From: Metopolophium dirhodum
Taxonomy: Eukaryota > Arthropoda > Insecta > Hemiptera > Aphididae
Assembly: GCF_019925205.1 (NCBI RefSeq)
Contig: NC_083564.1
Location: 10,359,491-10,423,490, forward strand
Reading direction: 5' to 3'
DNA: 64,000 nucleotides
The first letter of the stretch is position 1; every line of letters starts with the position of its first letter. The translations under genes and the position numbers were made by a program. Positions 49,961 through 63,700 of this stretch are shown here, piece after piece. The notes under the pieces are model-generated. The model was not told where the DNA came from and ran no database searches. It worked only from the letters and a program-made list of their open reading frames with translations.

Positions 49961-50219
49961 AAACTTCCTCACCAACACCATGACATCCAAACCTAAGCTA
50001 AAAAAACTACTTTATATGTCCTCTCTATCTAATACATCTAGAATATAATATGTACTATATCGTTATTGAGCTGTTAACTCTCCAAATTCGATTATCTAAA
50101 AGTAATATTATACAAGCATCGCCGCCCCAATCTAACCGTTAACTTCATATAAATATATAATATAGGTAGGTACCAACAAAGTATATTATGAATAAGCAAA
50201 AATATTTGTTGTGATAATA

Positions 50220-50220
<1 letters not shown>

Positions 50221-50257
<37 letters not shown>
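50221..50257. repeat. (TTA)n microsatellite
   Basis: An uninterrupted run of TTA/TAT units ending in a T-run. Confidence 0.9.
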
Positions 50258-52860
50258 TTTTTATTAAAAAACCGCCCGTGTCGCATCGATGACTAATGGA
50301 AGTAATACGCATTGTAAGTAGCATTTTTTAAATAATATACTATTCAATTTAAAGGTATTTACATAAAGAGTTAATGACATAGTCTAGGTACATTGTATTT
50401 GTCTAAAAAGAATTGTTCTCAATAGGAAATCTTGAATTTTGTGGATGTTACTTGGGTCTGCGTTGATAATATTTTTTATTTATAATTATATGTCGTGGAT
50501 TAAAAATGATTGAAATGTTGAATATTTTATTTTATTTGTTTTTTTCTTCCATCTATAGGTGCATATTACGTATTTGCATCGGAATTTCGAACACATGTTT
50601 ACCGTATTATTCACGATCACGTTTTCTTCAGAAATCAATTTTTAGAAATATTTTATTGCTTCATTAAAATGGAATATTTCGCGATATAATTATAATATAG
50701 ATTTACGCAGTTTTAAAAAATATTTAGCTATTATATTTATCATAACGAATTGTTTTATTTTATTACATACACATATTGAAATATGGTTAAATAATAATAG
50801 GTTTATAATAGAATACTGTATTAATCGATATAATTATTGCGGTTTCTAACAAAAGCTAATTTTTTTTTAGTTTATAAAACTGCAGATTTGCTGTCCACTG
50901 GGGAAAATGAAATCGTGAACGTAACTTGTTGTTAATTAGTTATTTAGTATGAGAAATCGTGGGAAAATAAAAAATTAAATACACATAATTATGATATTTT
51001 TATGGTAAATGTCTAGTTTAAAATGATCCATAACGTAAAACGACGTATAAAATGTTTTTCTATAGTATCTTCACTAAATATTTTAATAGTAGTTTTTATT
51101 CCATATGTAACAGGCGAAAGTACTGCAAGGTCTACTAATGATACACGTACCTAACTACATATTATTTTAGATAACGATGCCGACATTAAAAATACTGTTT
51201 TAATATTTGTTATCAACTAAATACTAAATTACGATCGATTGTTTATATATTATACATTAACATGGTAAATATTAAGTACGACTTAAAATTCTTAGGTTTT
51301 AAACAATAATATGTATAATTTTGAAGTAATAACATTATACCAAATGTTTGCAAACAAATCATATAATTGTTTATGGCTGTGATAACTGCTAAAAAGTATT
51401 TAAAAAAAAATTACATGAGAATAAAGTAATTCAAAAAAATAATTTTTGTTTGTAGTACCTACTTAAAATTAGGTATCATATATAAGTAAATATAAAACAT
51501 TTCATTCAAAATATAAAACAAAATTAAACTGACTGATAACGCGTTAATGTTTATGTTTGAAGAAATTTGCTTTGTTTATAATATATAATATATAAACAAA
51601 GCTGGTTAGGTTACATCGGTATTACACAAAATATAATATTATGTAATACCTAGGTATTGAAGTATAAAACAACTTAATTCTTTTCGGTCCCCAAAAAACT
51701 TATCGTTTTTCGAATAAATACGTATCTTGAAATTGGCTAGGTACACCCGCGTACAATAATAGTCATAATATATAGTATATACTTATATATATCGTATTCA
51801 GCTAATTGAGTAAGCGGCGAGGTCAAGTGTTTTGAATTCAATCGAGTTCTTTAAAAATAAGATAATATAACATAAAAATAAAATGTATAATGTTTAAGTT
51901 ACAAAAATACCTAGTTAAAAACCAGACGCTCGTTCCTCAAAATTAACTAATCAGACGGGAGCACGGTTATAGATACTAGTAGGCATCTAAATAGCCGTGG
52001 ACGAGAGTACTTATATATTTTTATAGTAGCAATATAACAGTACTACTGTAATTATATAGAACATCTAGAATCGATTTATAATAATTATTACTTCATATCG
52101 TTCTTTTTTCCTCTTGAGAACGGCCACCGCCTGTACACACAATACAATATTATGGTACTTAGTAGCTGTAGTTCGGCCAAATCGTTGGCGAGCCGTTTCG
52201 TCATCGTCCAGCTATACTTACTGCAGCAGTGTACAACAACAGAAATAATAATAATAAAAATAATAATATAATGTAATCTCCATGCACGGCTAGTGCTAAA
52301 AACAACTTAATTTTGTATAATTATTTTATTTTTCTTGTGTCACGATCGGGTTTTTGGTCGTCAAAACACCAATCTTTTCTTGATTTACACGTGCGTATAT
52401 AATATATACCTAATATACGTTTAATATGTCATATTGAAACAGTGTCGTAGATATATTATATAGTTCGTATTCCGTTATGTAATTTGGGTGTGCGTGCGGA
52501 ATTCGCTGTCTCCTCGGAAAAGGTGACTATACGATGACGACGTTCTTATTATATATAAATTACATTTATATAATACCTATCATAAACCAACTAGGTAGGT
52601 ATATAGTATATTATACACATTCGATTTGTGGTCGGAATTTATTTCGCCTGCGGACACTCTTCTTCGTCGTACCACGTGAGAAGAAATATACTTCTATTGA
52701 GGCCCTCTAGCCCTGAGGGGGTCGTCATCGTGTCACATAATATAATATAAATATAATTATAATAATAAGCATAATACCTGTGAGCACAACTACAGCACCT
52801 GCAGTGATAAAGATTTCGCACAAATCAGCTGATTATATAAATCTGACGAAATTGCGTATA
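50258..52860. other. Intron DNA with GC-richer patches
   Basis: No exon was recognised. A near-perfect hairpin at 51569-51602 has GCTTTGTTTATA and TATAAACAAAGC arms. CpG-richer patches lie at 52110-52230 and 52490-52740. Confidence 0.35.
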
Positions 52861-52870
52861 TTATACACTA

Positions 52871-53460
52871 TACAGGGTGATTCACCAAAGATGCTCACCC
52901 CCATTTTTTTCCGTTAATAATAAAATTATTTAGATTTTGATCTTTAGTATTTTTAAATATACTCAAAGACCATTTATTAAACTCGTGAATTTGTTTCTAG
53001 TACTAAAGGAGTGTCTCGTGGCGACACAAACTTTTTTTTTTCAAATGAAAACCCCCTTTTTCAAATGTCAGTTTATTACTGTTTGCGCCGCCGTCACCGC
53101 CGTACTCGCAATATAAAAATATTCAATAGTATGTTCCGCCGACAGACACACACACTCAATAATCGCTAAATGTGTTAAATTTGCATACCGGTCAACCGGT
53201 GGCGGCTGGTAACGCACCGGGCGTAATCTACGATTATATAATACACAGGATTTACCAAATACATTTTCTGAAAATGTCGACGTATCAGAATCAAAATTCA
53301 AACAAGTAGTTTTTAAATTATTAAAATGTTTATTTTGAGGATATAATAGTCCTTAAAGAGTTTTACAAAAATGTAAAACAGAATATGTAATTTTGGATCT
53401 AATATTTATTGTACTTCGACCACTTCCACAAATTATTAATCTTGATAGTTTATTATTAAC
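52871..53460. mobile_element. TIR element with CAGGGTGATTCACC end, copy 1
   Basis: TATACAGGGTGATTCACCAA starts it, after TATACAC. Later blocks (AAGACCATTT, AAGGAGTGT, CAAATGAAA, GAAAATGTCGACGTATCA, TTGGATCT) match the element at 58626-59286 in order. A GC-rich segment at 53080-53230 is extra relative to the other copy. The right end is not clear. Confidence 0.5.
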
Positions 53461-56203
53461 CATAAAAAATTTGTTTATTATAATTTATTATAGATAAGAT
53501 TTTTTGCCTTGAGTCGTATGATTATAATATATTGGTAAAAAATATCTTGGGTATACAGGATTTCTTCCAAATAAGTAATCCAATAATTATTTTCTTCTTA
53601 CTCCGCTCAAAAACTAGATATTGTTCTACTAAACTAAATACTTACTCAACCAATACAACTTTTACAAATTATATATTTTACTAATACACAACTATCAACT
53701 TAACACAGACTTTTTTTTGTTAAAGGTTTATGTACCTAACATAAAATAAATGCGTTTAGTTAAAATACGATAGTCGATACTTTAATTATAGCTGCAGGGA
53801 TTTTAGAATGAATACACCTAGGGTAATTAAATAATAAATTATTGGATTTTGAATTTAAAACTACTAAAAATGAATAAAAACTCGAACAAATTTCTTTGAA
53901 ATCAAGTTACTGACATATTTTAATGTTTGATTCAAATTATTGGTGTTTGTAGAACTATTGAGAGTATTGAATAATCAACTTTCTAAAGTATCTACTAAAT
54001 GTCTTATCTATAAAGGTACTAACTACTGCATATAACGCCTAAATTACTTTAAATACCCCAAAAATAGTCATATACCGACATAAAAATAAATCACACATCA
54101 TTGCAATAAAATGGTTCGCGTTTGCTCAGAATATAATATAAATCAAGAAAAATGTTAGGCTGCAAAAATAGAATAACTTTTATGTATCACTAAAAAGTAT
54201 ATTCCTTGAACTCCACGACTTCTTCAAGATCATCCATTTTCTATCAGAAACGTACCTAATAAATTAATTTTAAATTGTACCTTATACTTAATATTTAATT
54301 TTATTGTTTTTCATTATTTTTTATTATCATTTATTATGTAATTATGCAATTTCGAAATTTATTTGCAATGTAATGTTACGTCTTATGGTCACAGATGCCG
54401 CGGACAGTTTGCTTACAAAAAAAAAAGAAGTATAGACTTCTTTACATTTTAATTTGGGTGTACGCATTTCTTCACAAGCATTGTTATGGGTATACGCTGT
54501 ATACTGTCATATACCAAAGAATACATCCCTGATAATATTAGGTATTACTATTATTGTAGATTGCAAAAATAATAGTATTGTGCAGTAACTACTGTACCTA
54601 TTAGGCTATTACAGCACTGCAGCAGTAGTTTTGCGTAACGTTCTAAGCATAGTGATTTTTTAATAACACTATTTTTACTTGCTGAAATGTACAGGTGAAT
54701 TAAAATTAAGATTTTTTAAACTTTCAATTATTTATAATGACGTCAACCCTCCAAAACATTAATATAATTTTAAAGGTATTCTATAATTTTTGTTATAAGT
54801 GGTTTTACTCTAAGTTTACTCTTAAGTTTACTCAAAAAGCCACAAATCATAAATAACGATTTTGGGTGAATGCTTTTTGTCAATGTTAACTCTATAGGCT
54901 TAAAACAATACAAAAACACAATGGTAATCATCGTAACCTAACCACAGTTGTTACTACATAGGTACTATCTCGAATCGGAACATTAATTGCGTGTTCTTCG
55001 ATTGTGGTGCTATTGTATTTGAATGCATCTTTTTGTTTTAACTAATATGGAATATCAATTAAATATGTATAATAATGAATAAGTAATAGAAATTGTTGTG
55101 CAAATTATTTGGCTGATTGGCACGCAAGAAAAACATTTCATTTGTTATTAAATTGGTCCAGATGTTGATGCCCTAAAAAACCTATAAAAATGCCCTAAGA
55201 AAATACAATTATGACATAAAACACACAAAAAAATGTTACATGTTAATGACCTAAATACTTGAGAAAGAGAATAACAATATAATATGATAAAATTATGATT
55301 TTGAATTAAAATTGCTGCACTTACAAAAATCGGTACATTTCTTAAAACGCGTGGGCGAATTTTTTAACGATTAGGAAATCGATGAGTTGGTTTCTTTGTT
55401 GTTACCACAACCAAATACACTACAATATAGTACAAAATAGCATAGTATTGTGTCATAGTGAGCAAGTCAAAGTTACAAATAAAATCTACACATGGAACCA
55501 AATATTACACGACAACGACCCGATTTAACGAGTGCGACCACGTATAGATACTGACGAATGTGTTAGCCGTTAGGATACTGGAGTCTGAAATACTATGTTT
55601 ATGTGCATTACTCCGCGGTAAACAGTATTGGATATTATAACTAAAAATAAAATATCATATCAGAATCAGTACCTATTAAATATTCATAATATAACAAATG
55701 ATAATATATCTAACAATCGGCAGCCGATGAGAATATTTTCATACGTATTGATTATAAAGACTACATTATAGTATTAATAATGGTATATTATTCAAAAGGT
55801 TTGCTTCGGCCGCCTGCAAGTGCCACGCGGAGACGGCCGACGTAATGACGTCACAGTTACCTATATTCAGATTATACCCGTAACTTTATAAATTTTTTTT
55901 TTCACATTCTGTTTTCAAGATATTTTTTTATATTGACAATAACATGATATTATTGGTATTGCAATAACAAGAATAAAACAATTCTTTTTTGGGGTTGAGT
56001 GTGACTGTCCAAATTTGTGCAAAATGACTTAACACACAAAACAAATGTAAACTACCGAGTTAGTCAATTATAATGTAATATTGTAATAGATAGGATTTTC
56101 AAAAGTAAACAATATTATCAATATGCACGTAGGTAATAAGCATAAGCGTATTTTCTATTTTATCAGCAAAACGGGTTGATCTTTGTAGCTTATAATCTAA
56201 TTA
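53461..56203. other. AT-rich intron DNA
   Basis: No exon was recognised. AATGCCCTAAAAAACC words near 55175-55260 resemble the subterminal repeats of the hAT-like elements at 22318 and 27967 and may be a decayed end. Confidence 0.35.
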
Positions 56204-56211
56204 GTAACTAC

Positions 56212-56947
56212 CAGGGCTCGTAAGTTCATGCATTTGCATATCAATCTTGCTAAGTTGTATTTGATATGCAAATGCATGAATAAAGTTCTATTTTACATTT
56301 TATTGCATATTATTCAGAGTTTTTTTTCTATAATTTGGCATATTTATGCATTTTTCTATTTTACTGAGCATACTATTAATAATTTTGATATTCCTATTAA
56401 TATTATTATACTAACGTTCATTTTTTTACTGAAATATTATGAAAAACCAAACTTGTAAGAAAAATGCAATAATTTATAGTTTTTTCTGTTTAAAATGTAT
56501 GGGAATTGTCACAAAGTAAAATGATCTAAAATAAAACTTTTAAAAATATGAATGGATATTCCTTGCCTAGGCAAAGGATCTTAATATTTTCTGGGTTATG
56601 AACCCCTTTCAAAAAGAAAATATAACCACTGACCCCCCTCCCCAAAAAAAAAAAAAAATTCAGTTTATTTGTAATTTTTATTATTTTCATACTAATATTA
56701 CTAAGACTTAATTCATACACTATAGTGAATAATCAAGTTACATATAAGTTTCATGTGTGACATGTACGGTCACACCTACGGTTCCAAAATTCTCAGTTAG
56801 TGGACTCTCAAGTAATCATTTACGGACCCCTTAAGGTCCATATACCACCAGTTAAGAACCCCCGTTTTAAGACATATTTTGTCAGCTTTTAGTGTATATG
56901 TGCGTGTTTATCTAAGCATTTTTTAGGGCATAAACTTACGTGCCCTG
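56212..56947. mobile_element. hAT-like element (736 bp)
   Basis: Left end CAGGGCTCGTAAGTTCATGC, right-end complement CAGGGCACGTAAGTTTATGC. Flanking 8-mers GTAACTAC and GTAATTAT differ by two transitions. Contains a perfect 18-bp hairpin near the left end and, at about 56590-56870, part of another repeat (GGTTATGAACCCC ... GGACCCCTTAAGGTCC). Non-coding. Confidence 0.7.
56227..56278. repeat. Perfect 18-bp hairpin with octamer-like motif
   Basis: CATGCATTTGCATATCAA at 56227-56244 and its exact complement TTGATATGCAAATGCATG at 56261-56278, with a 16-nt loop. Each arm contains the POU octamer-like ATTTGCAT / ATGCAAAT. Confidence 0.85.
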
Positions 56948-57194
56948 GTAATTATCTATTAAATGATTTAATTTTTAAACTCGTCATCAATTCAATATTA
57001 TGTAACTTTTCACGTATTTATAAAAATTAAAAAATAACTTTAATTAATTCAAAATGGTATAATGTAGTTATTAATTTATTAAATAGATAATCATAATAAG
57101 TAATAACTATTAACTATATTAAATATATAATAATTAGTAGATATAGGTACCTATATAATTATTGCAGAACATAATATAAGTATATAAGCGCTAG

Positions 57195-57480
57195 GGAGAA
57201 TTTGAGTTGCAAGTATATAGGCGGAGTCATTTTTACAGCGCTCATTATTCGTCGTGACATCGGGAAACGTTAACGGGGTAAAAAAAAACTAAAAACGTAG
57301 CTGTGGGCAGAATTAAAAAACTCGCAGTAATTAGTCAGTATGCCGCAGCCGGCGGTGCAGCTACAATTATTATTATAAGTGTCATATTTTCGTTTCGCTC
57401 CGACTTTATTATATTATTGTTGTGATTCACCCACAAAAATGTTCGTTGGTGGTTAATATGTTTCTCTTCCCGTGCAACAG
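57195..57480 (+). promoter_or_regulatory. CpG-rich block just upstream of the SLC6 TM1 exon
   Basis: CpG-rich sequence (GACATCGGGAAACGTTAACG, GCCGCAGCCGGCGG) 0.2-0.5 kb before the exon at 57667. An ATG at about 57340 opens only a short frame (MPQPAVQLQLLL, then stop). It could be a promoter or first exon for a shorter transporter isoform. Inference only. Confidence 0.3.
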
Positions 57481-57666
57481 AAGTGTGCCGTTCATCATTT
57501 TCAGATACAACTATAATGTATATATAATAATAATACTAATACTTATTATTATTGTACAATATTATACAAAATTATATAATATATTACAATATAATATAGC
57601 CATAAACAACGGTTTGTCGATTTTTCACTACAAGTTCTAACGTTATACGATTTTTGTTTCTTTCAG

Positions 57667-57787
57667 ATATATTGCTGCAAATCAAATTGTCTGCAGAGTT
57701 TTGGCACGCTGTTGATGACCGTCTCACTGACATTAAGTCTTGCGAACGTCATACGACTGCCCCGGATGGTGTTTCTGTACGGAGGCG
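57667..57787 (+). CDS. SLC6 exon: TM1, unwound signature
   Basis: Acceptor GTTTCTTTCAG|ATATAT, donor GGAGGCG|GTAAGT. Phase 0 in, phase 1 out. Encodes 40 residues. TM1 (LLMTVSLTLSLANVIRLPRM) keeps the Asn of the sodium site and the gating Arg but has Ile for the usual Trp, Leu for Phe and Arg after Pro. Confidence 0.85.
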
Positions 57788-60700
57788 GTAAGTACTTACC
57801 TATAAAAAGTGTAAACCATTGCAATACAAATATTGACCTTAAATAATCGAATTCACGACTTCCGCTACCTTGCAGCTGCAGCAGCAGCAGCATAATATTA
57901 TTGTTGTAGTATAACATATATTTATGATCCTGTTAGCCTACTGTTAGGTCATGTTTTCCTCCTTTGTTTTACATTCACACCGATTTATTTGATAATTAAG
58001 CAACTTTCCGTCAAAACCATAAAAATAATATTATTTTTCAGTAAATATATACACACCGTGGATCGCGTGTACATGTACGCACGTAATGTGTATACAAAAC
58101 GCGACAAAATAACTGCAGTGCGTAATATTACCATAAAATGACAAATTACCATTTTGTGTTATTATGTGCAATATACACACAAGTGTTCCCTTTATCAAGT
58201 CACACATATGCTGAAATACTGGTGTTTATATAATAGTATACGCACTATACAGTGTGTAATACTGTAATTACAATATAAAAAATTGTATGGTTCAAGTTAA
58301 AATATCCACGACATACAAAAATTGCTATTCTCTCTGTCCCGTAGACACATAACGATGGCACTTTCTTACGAACGTCACGCGATTCAATAAAATTTTTAGA
58401 TAATTTACACTTATTTTATTGCACGCTAGAAAAACAAGAATTATTGATTTTTTAAGTTCACCCTAATATATCGTACTTACGTAGTTTATACGTTGGTACA
58501 ACTAAGGTTTTTGATTTTTATAACTTTATGAGTTATGACCGTGAGTCGTTAGTACAATCCTGGCATGTCCATTTTGCACTACCTATTGTATCTATATAAT
58601 GCAGTGTGATTATATTTATACACTATACAGGGCGATTCACCAAGCATGCTCATTTCCATTTTTACTTTATTAATCAATTTATTCAAATTCTAATTTTTAG
58701 AACTTTTAAATATACCTACTTAAAGACCATACTTTCAAATTCAGATTTTTATATTATTAAGATACTATGTTGATGTACCTAATTCAAAATTCGATCGATA
58801 GTAGGTGGTTTCATAGTTATTGAAATGTTCATACTAAGGATAATAGTATTTAATGATGGTCTTACAAAAATATAAAACAGATGTAATATTGGATCTTGTA
58901 CCTATTTATTATACTTTGACCATATTTTCACAAATTATAAAACATGTTGATAAATTAATATTAATTACCAATATTTTCAAATCACTATGGCTCCTATATC
59001 TTCCAAACCCATTATCTCTAGTATACTGCAAAGTCAAATAACTTAATGATTACCCTATCGAATTTTGATTGTGATACGTCAACATTTTCATAAAAAAAAA
59101 TCCTAAAAATAATCAACAGTAGATAGGGGTTTCATTTGAAAAACAACAGTTTGTATCCCCATAGAACACTCCTTAAATGGTCTTAATGAATTTAACAATA
59201 TTTAAAAAGTTAAAAAAAAAAACAGATTTTGAGTAACTGCATTATGGAAGAAAAAAGGAATGAGTATACTTGGTAATCACTCTGTATATTTTATCGTAAA
59301 ACGGACACTATTTTAGAATATACAAGGACATTTTAAACTATTATTTTTTAATTGCTTGAACATACTATTTTCAGTATAGTATTGTAGTAACATTAGATTT
59401 ATCAGTATTTGTTTTTAAAATTAAAAATTAAAAACTTTTTCAATTCCTTGTATTTTTCTAAGATATGGTTTATAAAAAAACCACCACGACCGTATAGCCG
59501 GTGTATAGCCGGGAATAAAATGTTTTTATCTATAGCGACGTGTGTATAATAGTTTTAACTTTTAAGCGACCATATTGATTTTCGTGTCAGTATAGTAATT
59601 TTGGAATCAAAGAATTTTTCTAATTCAAGATACAATGTATTTCTAAGAATTATACATTTAAAATACGAATTATGTAATGAATGAGTATCGTGTAGTTACC
59701 TACTTACATTTTACATATTATATTATGCACAATTATTATGTAAATGTAAATTAATTAATTAAATTACAACACTTGCACTAATGAGATATAACTATATGAT
59801 ATAGTTTAAGTGATGTATAAACATAAAAACCATAGCGTGCTACTCGATATTTTTCCTCTACAAGGAAAATCTATGAATCATAAGTATGTTTTTGTTAATA
59901 AGTAACCATGACAACGAAAACCTTATGGAAAATCGGTCAGAAACATTTTATTGTGTATCCAGCCCAAAAATATATTTATAATAAAACACACGGTACATAA
60001 ATATTAAGTAATAACCATGTACGATCTACCTACAATTTGTTCAAATTATAATTTATGCACGAAATCATAGGAATTGATAAAAAAAAACCCCCAGAGAAGT
60101 CGCTCTCTGCAGTATAGTAGGAGTCGAGTCATAAACGCAAATTGGGGGGAGCTTTAGGAGCTGAGCCCCCCAAATATTTCCTAAATGTTGTTTTAATATT
60201 ATTCAATATTATTAAAATAGGGTTTTAGCCTCCCAATCTTAAACGTTATTTGTGTCCATGTGTTGAGTGTATCTCTCCATTGAGTATAGGTGTGAATGTG
60301 TTAAATTTTAATTCAATAATAAATCGTTGCGTACGATGAATAACGATTATGGTTGGAAACGACCTGTCTTGTTTCTTAGAAATAAGAATATTTAATTAAT
60401 TATAATATTGCTATAAATAATTTATTTTACTATATAGTATTTAGTTACGATTATTCCTTACTGAATCACAATGTCAAACAAAATCGATAACTGGTGGTGC
60501 GGATATGTATTATTCGAATTTTCCCGCTGTTTTCGTTAATTTTTCAAATTATTAAAGAATAGTTACTACTGGGAATATCCTTTTTTGATGGTCAAAAAAA
60601 AATATAGCTACCTACCTATATTAATTATACCTATATGTGATGCAATGATGTAAATATGTAGTAAATATTTACTCGTAAACGATTACAAAATAAGTACCTA

Positions 60701-63700
60701 TACTTCAATCAGGTACCTTACAAAATATTAATATTAAATATTTGATTTGTATTGTTTGTTATATATAGGTACATTTTTGGTATCATATCTCGCGGTTGCC
60801 ATTGTGTTTGGAGTTCCTCTCTTGTTTTTGGAGATAACGCTCGGTCAGTTTTGTCAACAGGGCACCACTAAGCTATGGAGAGCCGTGCCTCTGCTAAAAG
60901 GTATACTTCGTCTTACAATATTGCATAAAATGTCGATAGTTAGGTACTTGGGTACTAATATTTATTAATACGAACAATTTCTTCAACAATTTTATAGGTG
61001 TCGGGTTCGTCAAAGTTTTGGCGTCCGTGTTACTTGCCGCGTACTACCCGATAATCATGGCACTATCGTTATTTTACGGTTCGCGCAGTATCATCGGAAG
61101 TATCCCGTTTCCGGAATGTAGCAATTCCATCAGCTTTTATGTAAGTACCGCAGTGTTTTTATTACCTACCTACAAGCAATTTTGACCGGAAATAATGTTA
61201 ATGCGTTCTTCACATTTGTTTTTTATTTTTGTATATATTATAGCAAGGAGTGAATTCTAACGCTATTAGTAGTGACCAATGTCTTCAGCAGACTTTTATA
61301 AAACCACCGCACTTAAGCTGGCAGTGGATTGCGATGGACGTTTTGCTTATACTACTTATTTGGATCGTAGTCGTGATAAGGTACGTACTATTATTTTGGG
61401 ACTTTATTAATTATGCTGATAATAGCTAATGTTTAGTGGTCTGTATACTAATATTGAGCCTATTTTGTTTTCACATTCACACATAAATACAAAATAAAGT
61501 TTATTCATAAAATAACCAATTGGAACAATATTATATAGTTGTATGTTACTATTATTGTAAAAAAAATAATTATAAACAACAACATTTGTTAATATAGAAA
61601 AATAATAAATGACAAATAGAATATTATTATTTTTAATTTACTCATTTATGTATAAGTATTACTTAAATCTATGTATAGTAGCTATGGTAAATACGGTTAG
61701 GTATTCCATTGTATAGCTAAAATTTTTAAACAACCAATTGTGTAAATAAAAAGTTTACTATCTAATACATTTTCATACTTTTGTATTCTTAAAATAACTA
61801 TTACATCACGTTTAGGCATTTATTTTGTTCGTTCACTGCAGTCTTATGTAGTCTATTTTGTTATAATTAATTATATTACATAATATAGGTTTGTATATTA
61901 GGCTACTGCATCCAGTGTAGGATCTACATAATTTACAGAAACGTCTTTATTTTATAGCTAGATGAATATTTATATTCAATTACTAGTTTTTGGTAATAAA
62001 ACTCGATTTTAAAATGATTTAATGACAGGAAGCTTAACAAAATATCAGTTCTGGTTCCGGTTTGGGTGCTTGGCTCACTACTTTTTTGGCTTTGGTACCT
62101 TTTTTTAACCTGTATTTATTGGTTCTAAAATGAAATTGTTTTTGTTTTATTCGAGTGAAATTATTACAGTAATCCCAAGCTTCAAGGCCACTGTTTGGAC
62201 ATTGGGGTGAATTTTTCAGCATTATAATACTGTATTTTGTATTAAATAAATTAACGTAAATTTCTTTTATACGTAGGTATATCAATATCCAATCACACAA
62301 TAACATGTCTTACGCCTTGATTCATTTTGCGCTTTATTATAATCAAAAAAGTTTCTATAGTGGTGTGCATATTACGACTATTTAAAAGATAAATACGTAA
62401 ACAGCATGGACTAAGATAGAATGGACTGCAAACGAGAGCCTTATCATCGGGCCGCTTATGGATATCAGTTTTGGAGAGTCTTGTACAAGGGGGGTATAAT
62501 GCAAGCCTTGCTCGAGTGCTACATAATAATACACACATCGTATATGGTAGATGATAATTGATAGCTAGTCGATCGAGGTCGGGCTGCATTATTTTCCTCT
62601 CGTACAAGACTCTCAAACCATAAGTAGCCCGGTTCTCCGTCACTTTACTGACTGTTCGTTTCCAGTCCATTATATAAATGGGAAACTACGTTGATAAGTG
62701 GAAAAGCAAACGAAATGTATTAATACAGCAATACACGTAGATACCTAAGTAGTGATAATGTCTGAACGGTTAATATATTATGTTATAATTAATTACCAAT
62801 GTATTAAGTTCGGTAAAAATGTGTCTTACGTTATTTATTTATTTTATTTTTTAGAATGAACGACAGTTGGTTTTTTATAAAATAGCATAATACATAGAAT
62901 GAAAATACAAAGATAAAAATAGAATAACATTATTGTTTACATAGCATTAAACTTAAATAACTAAGTATAATAATTTATTACTCGGCGCCGGTTCAAACCT
63001 CGGTTCATGGGTGGCATTTTTCTTCGGGCAAGTCATGGTGTCCGGAGAGAAGTGTCGCCATCCCCCACCCGGGCATGGCAGCCCGGACAACATCTTGTTA
63101 TGATAATATTATTATAGTATTATTGTAACGTTATACTAATATTATTCGTTATTACAATGTTATAATAATATTATTAATCATAAAATTGCTGTCTGGGAGA
63201 TACCCACGGGTGCCCATTAAAAATCTACCAAAACTACACACACGTGTTTACACCTACAGTTCCCTCCCCCACAGTTTAAAAACCACCCAATGGCCTAAGT
63301 TGCCGTGGGTTAACTAATATAAAAAAAAAAATTATTTCTGTCACTATTACTATACCCAAACCTTATTGTTTCTAATTATTATTTTATGTTTTCAGCTTTT
63401 TATTTTAAACTTTTTAAAAATATTTTTATACATAAATATTTGTCTTGTTTTTAATAATTTTTAAATTATATCATGTTTTGGAGTTTGTGCCTTTGCTTAT
63501 TGTGATATGGTTCATAATATATATTTTTTTATGAACTCCGGTCGTTAATATCAGTAACATTTAACATTTTAAACATGAATAGATATTGATTTAGTTAATA
63601 GTAAAATATTATAACTTATATTATTAAGAATAATGCATTTTTTTTATCAGGTTGGACTGCCTAACTTAACATAGAAAAATAATCTTCTTCTTCTTCTTCT

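Larger units (their letters stand above)
57788..60768 (+). other. SLC6 intron (2981 bp)
   Basis: Between the TM1 and TM2 exons. It contains a (CAG)n-like GCAGCAGCAGCAGC tract near 57876, the TIR element at 58626-59286 and a dispersed-repeat fragment at 60285-60420. Confidence 0.8.

Noticed and set aside
62421..62670. microRNA precursor
   Set aside because: The arms are longer and the loop larger than in typical animal pre-miRNAs. Without small-RNA data a foldback element is more likely.
62975..63115. tRNA gene suggested by a B-box-like GGTTCAAACC
   Set aside because: No A box at the right distance and no acceptor or anticodon stem. Treated as a SINE-like repeat.
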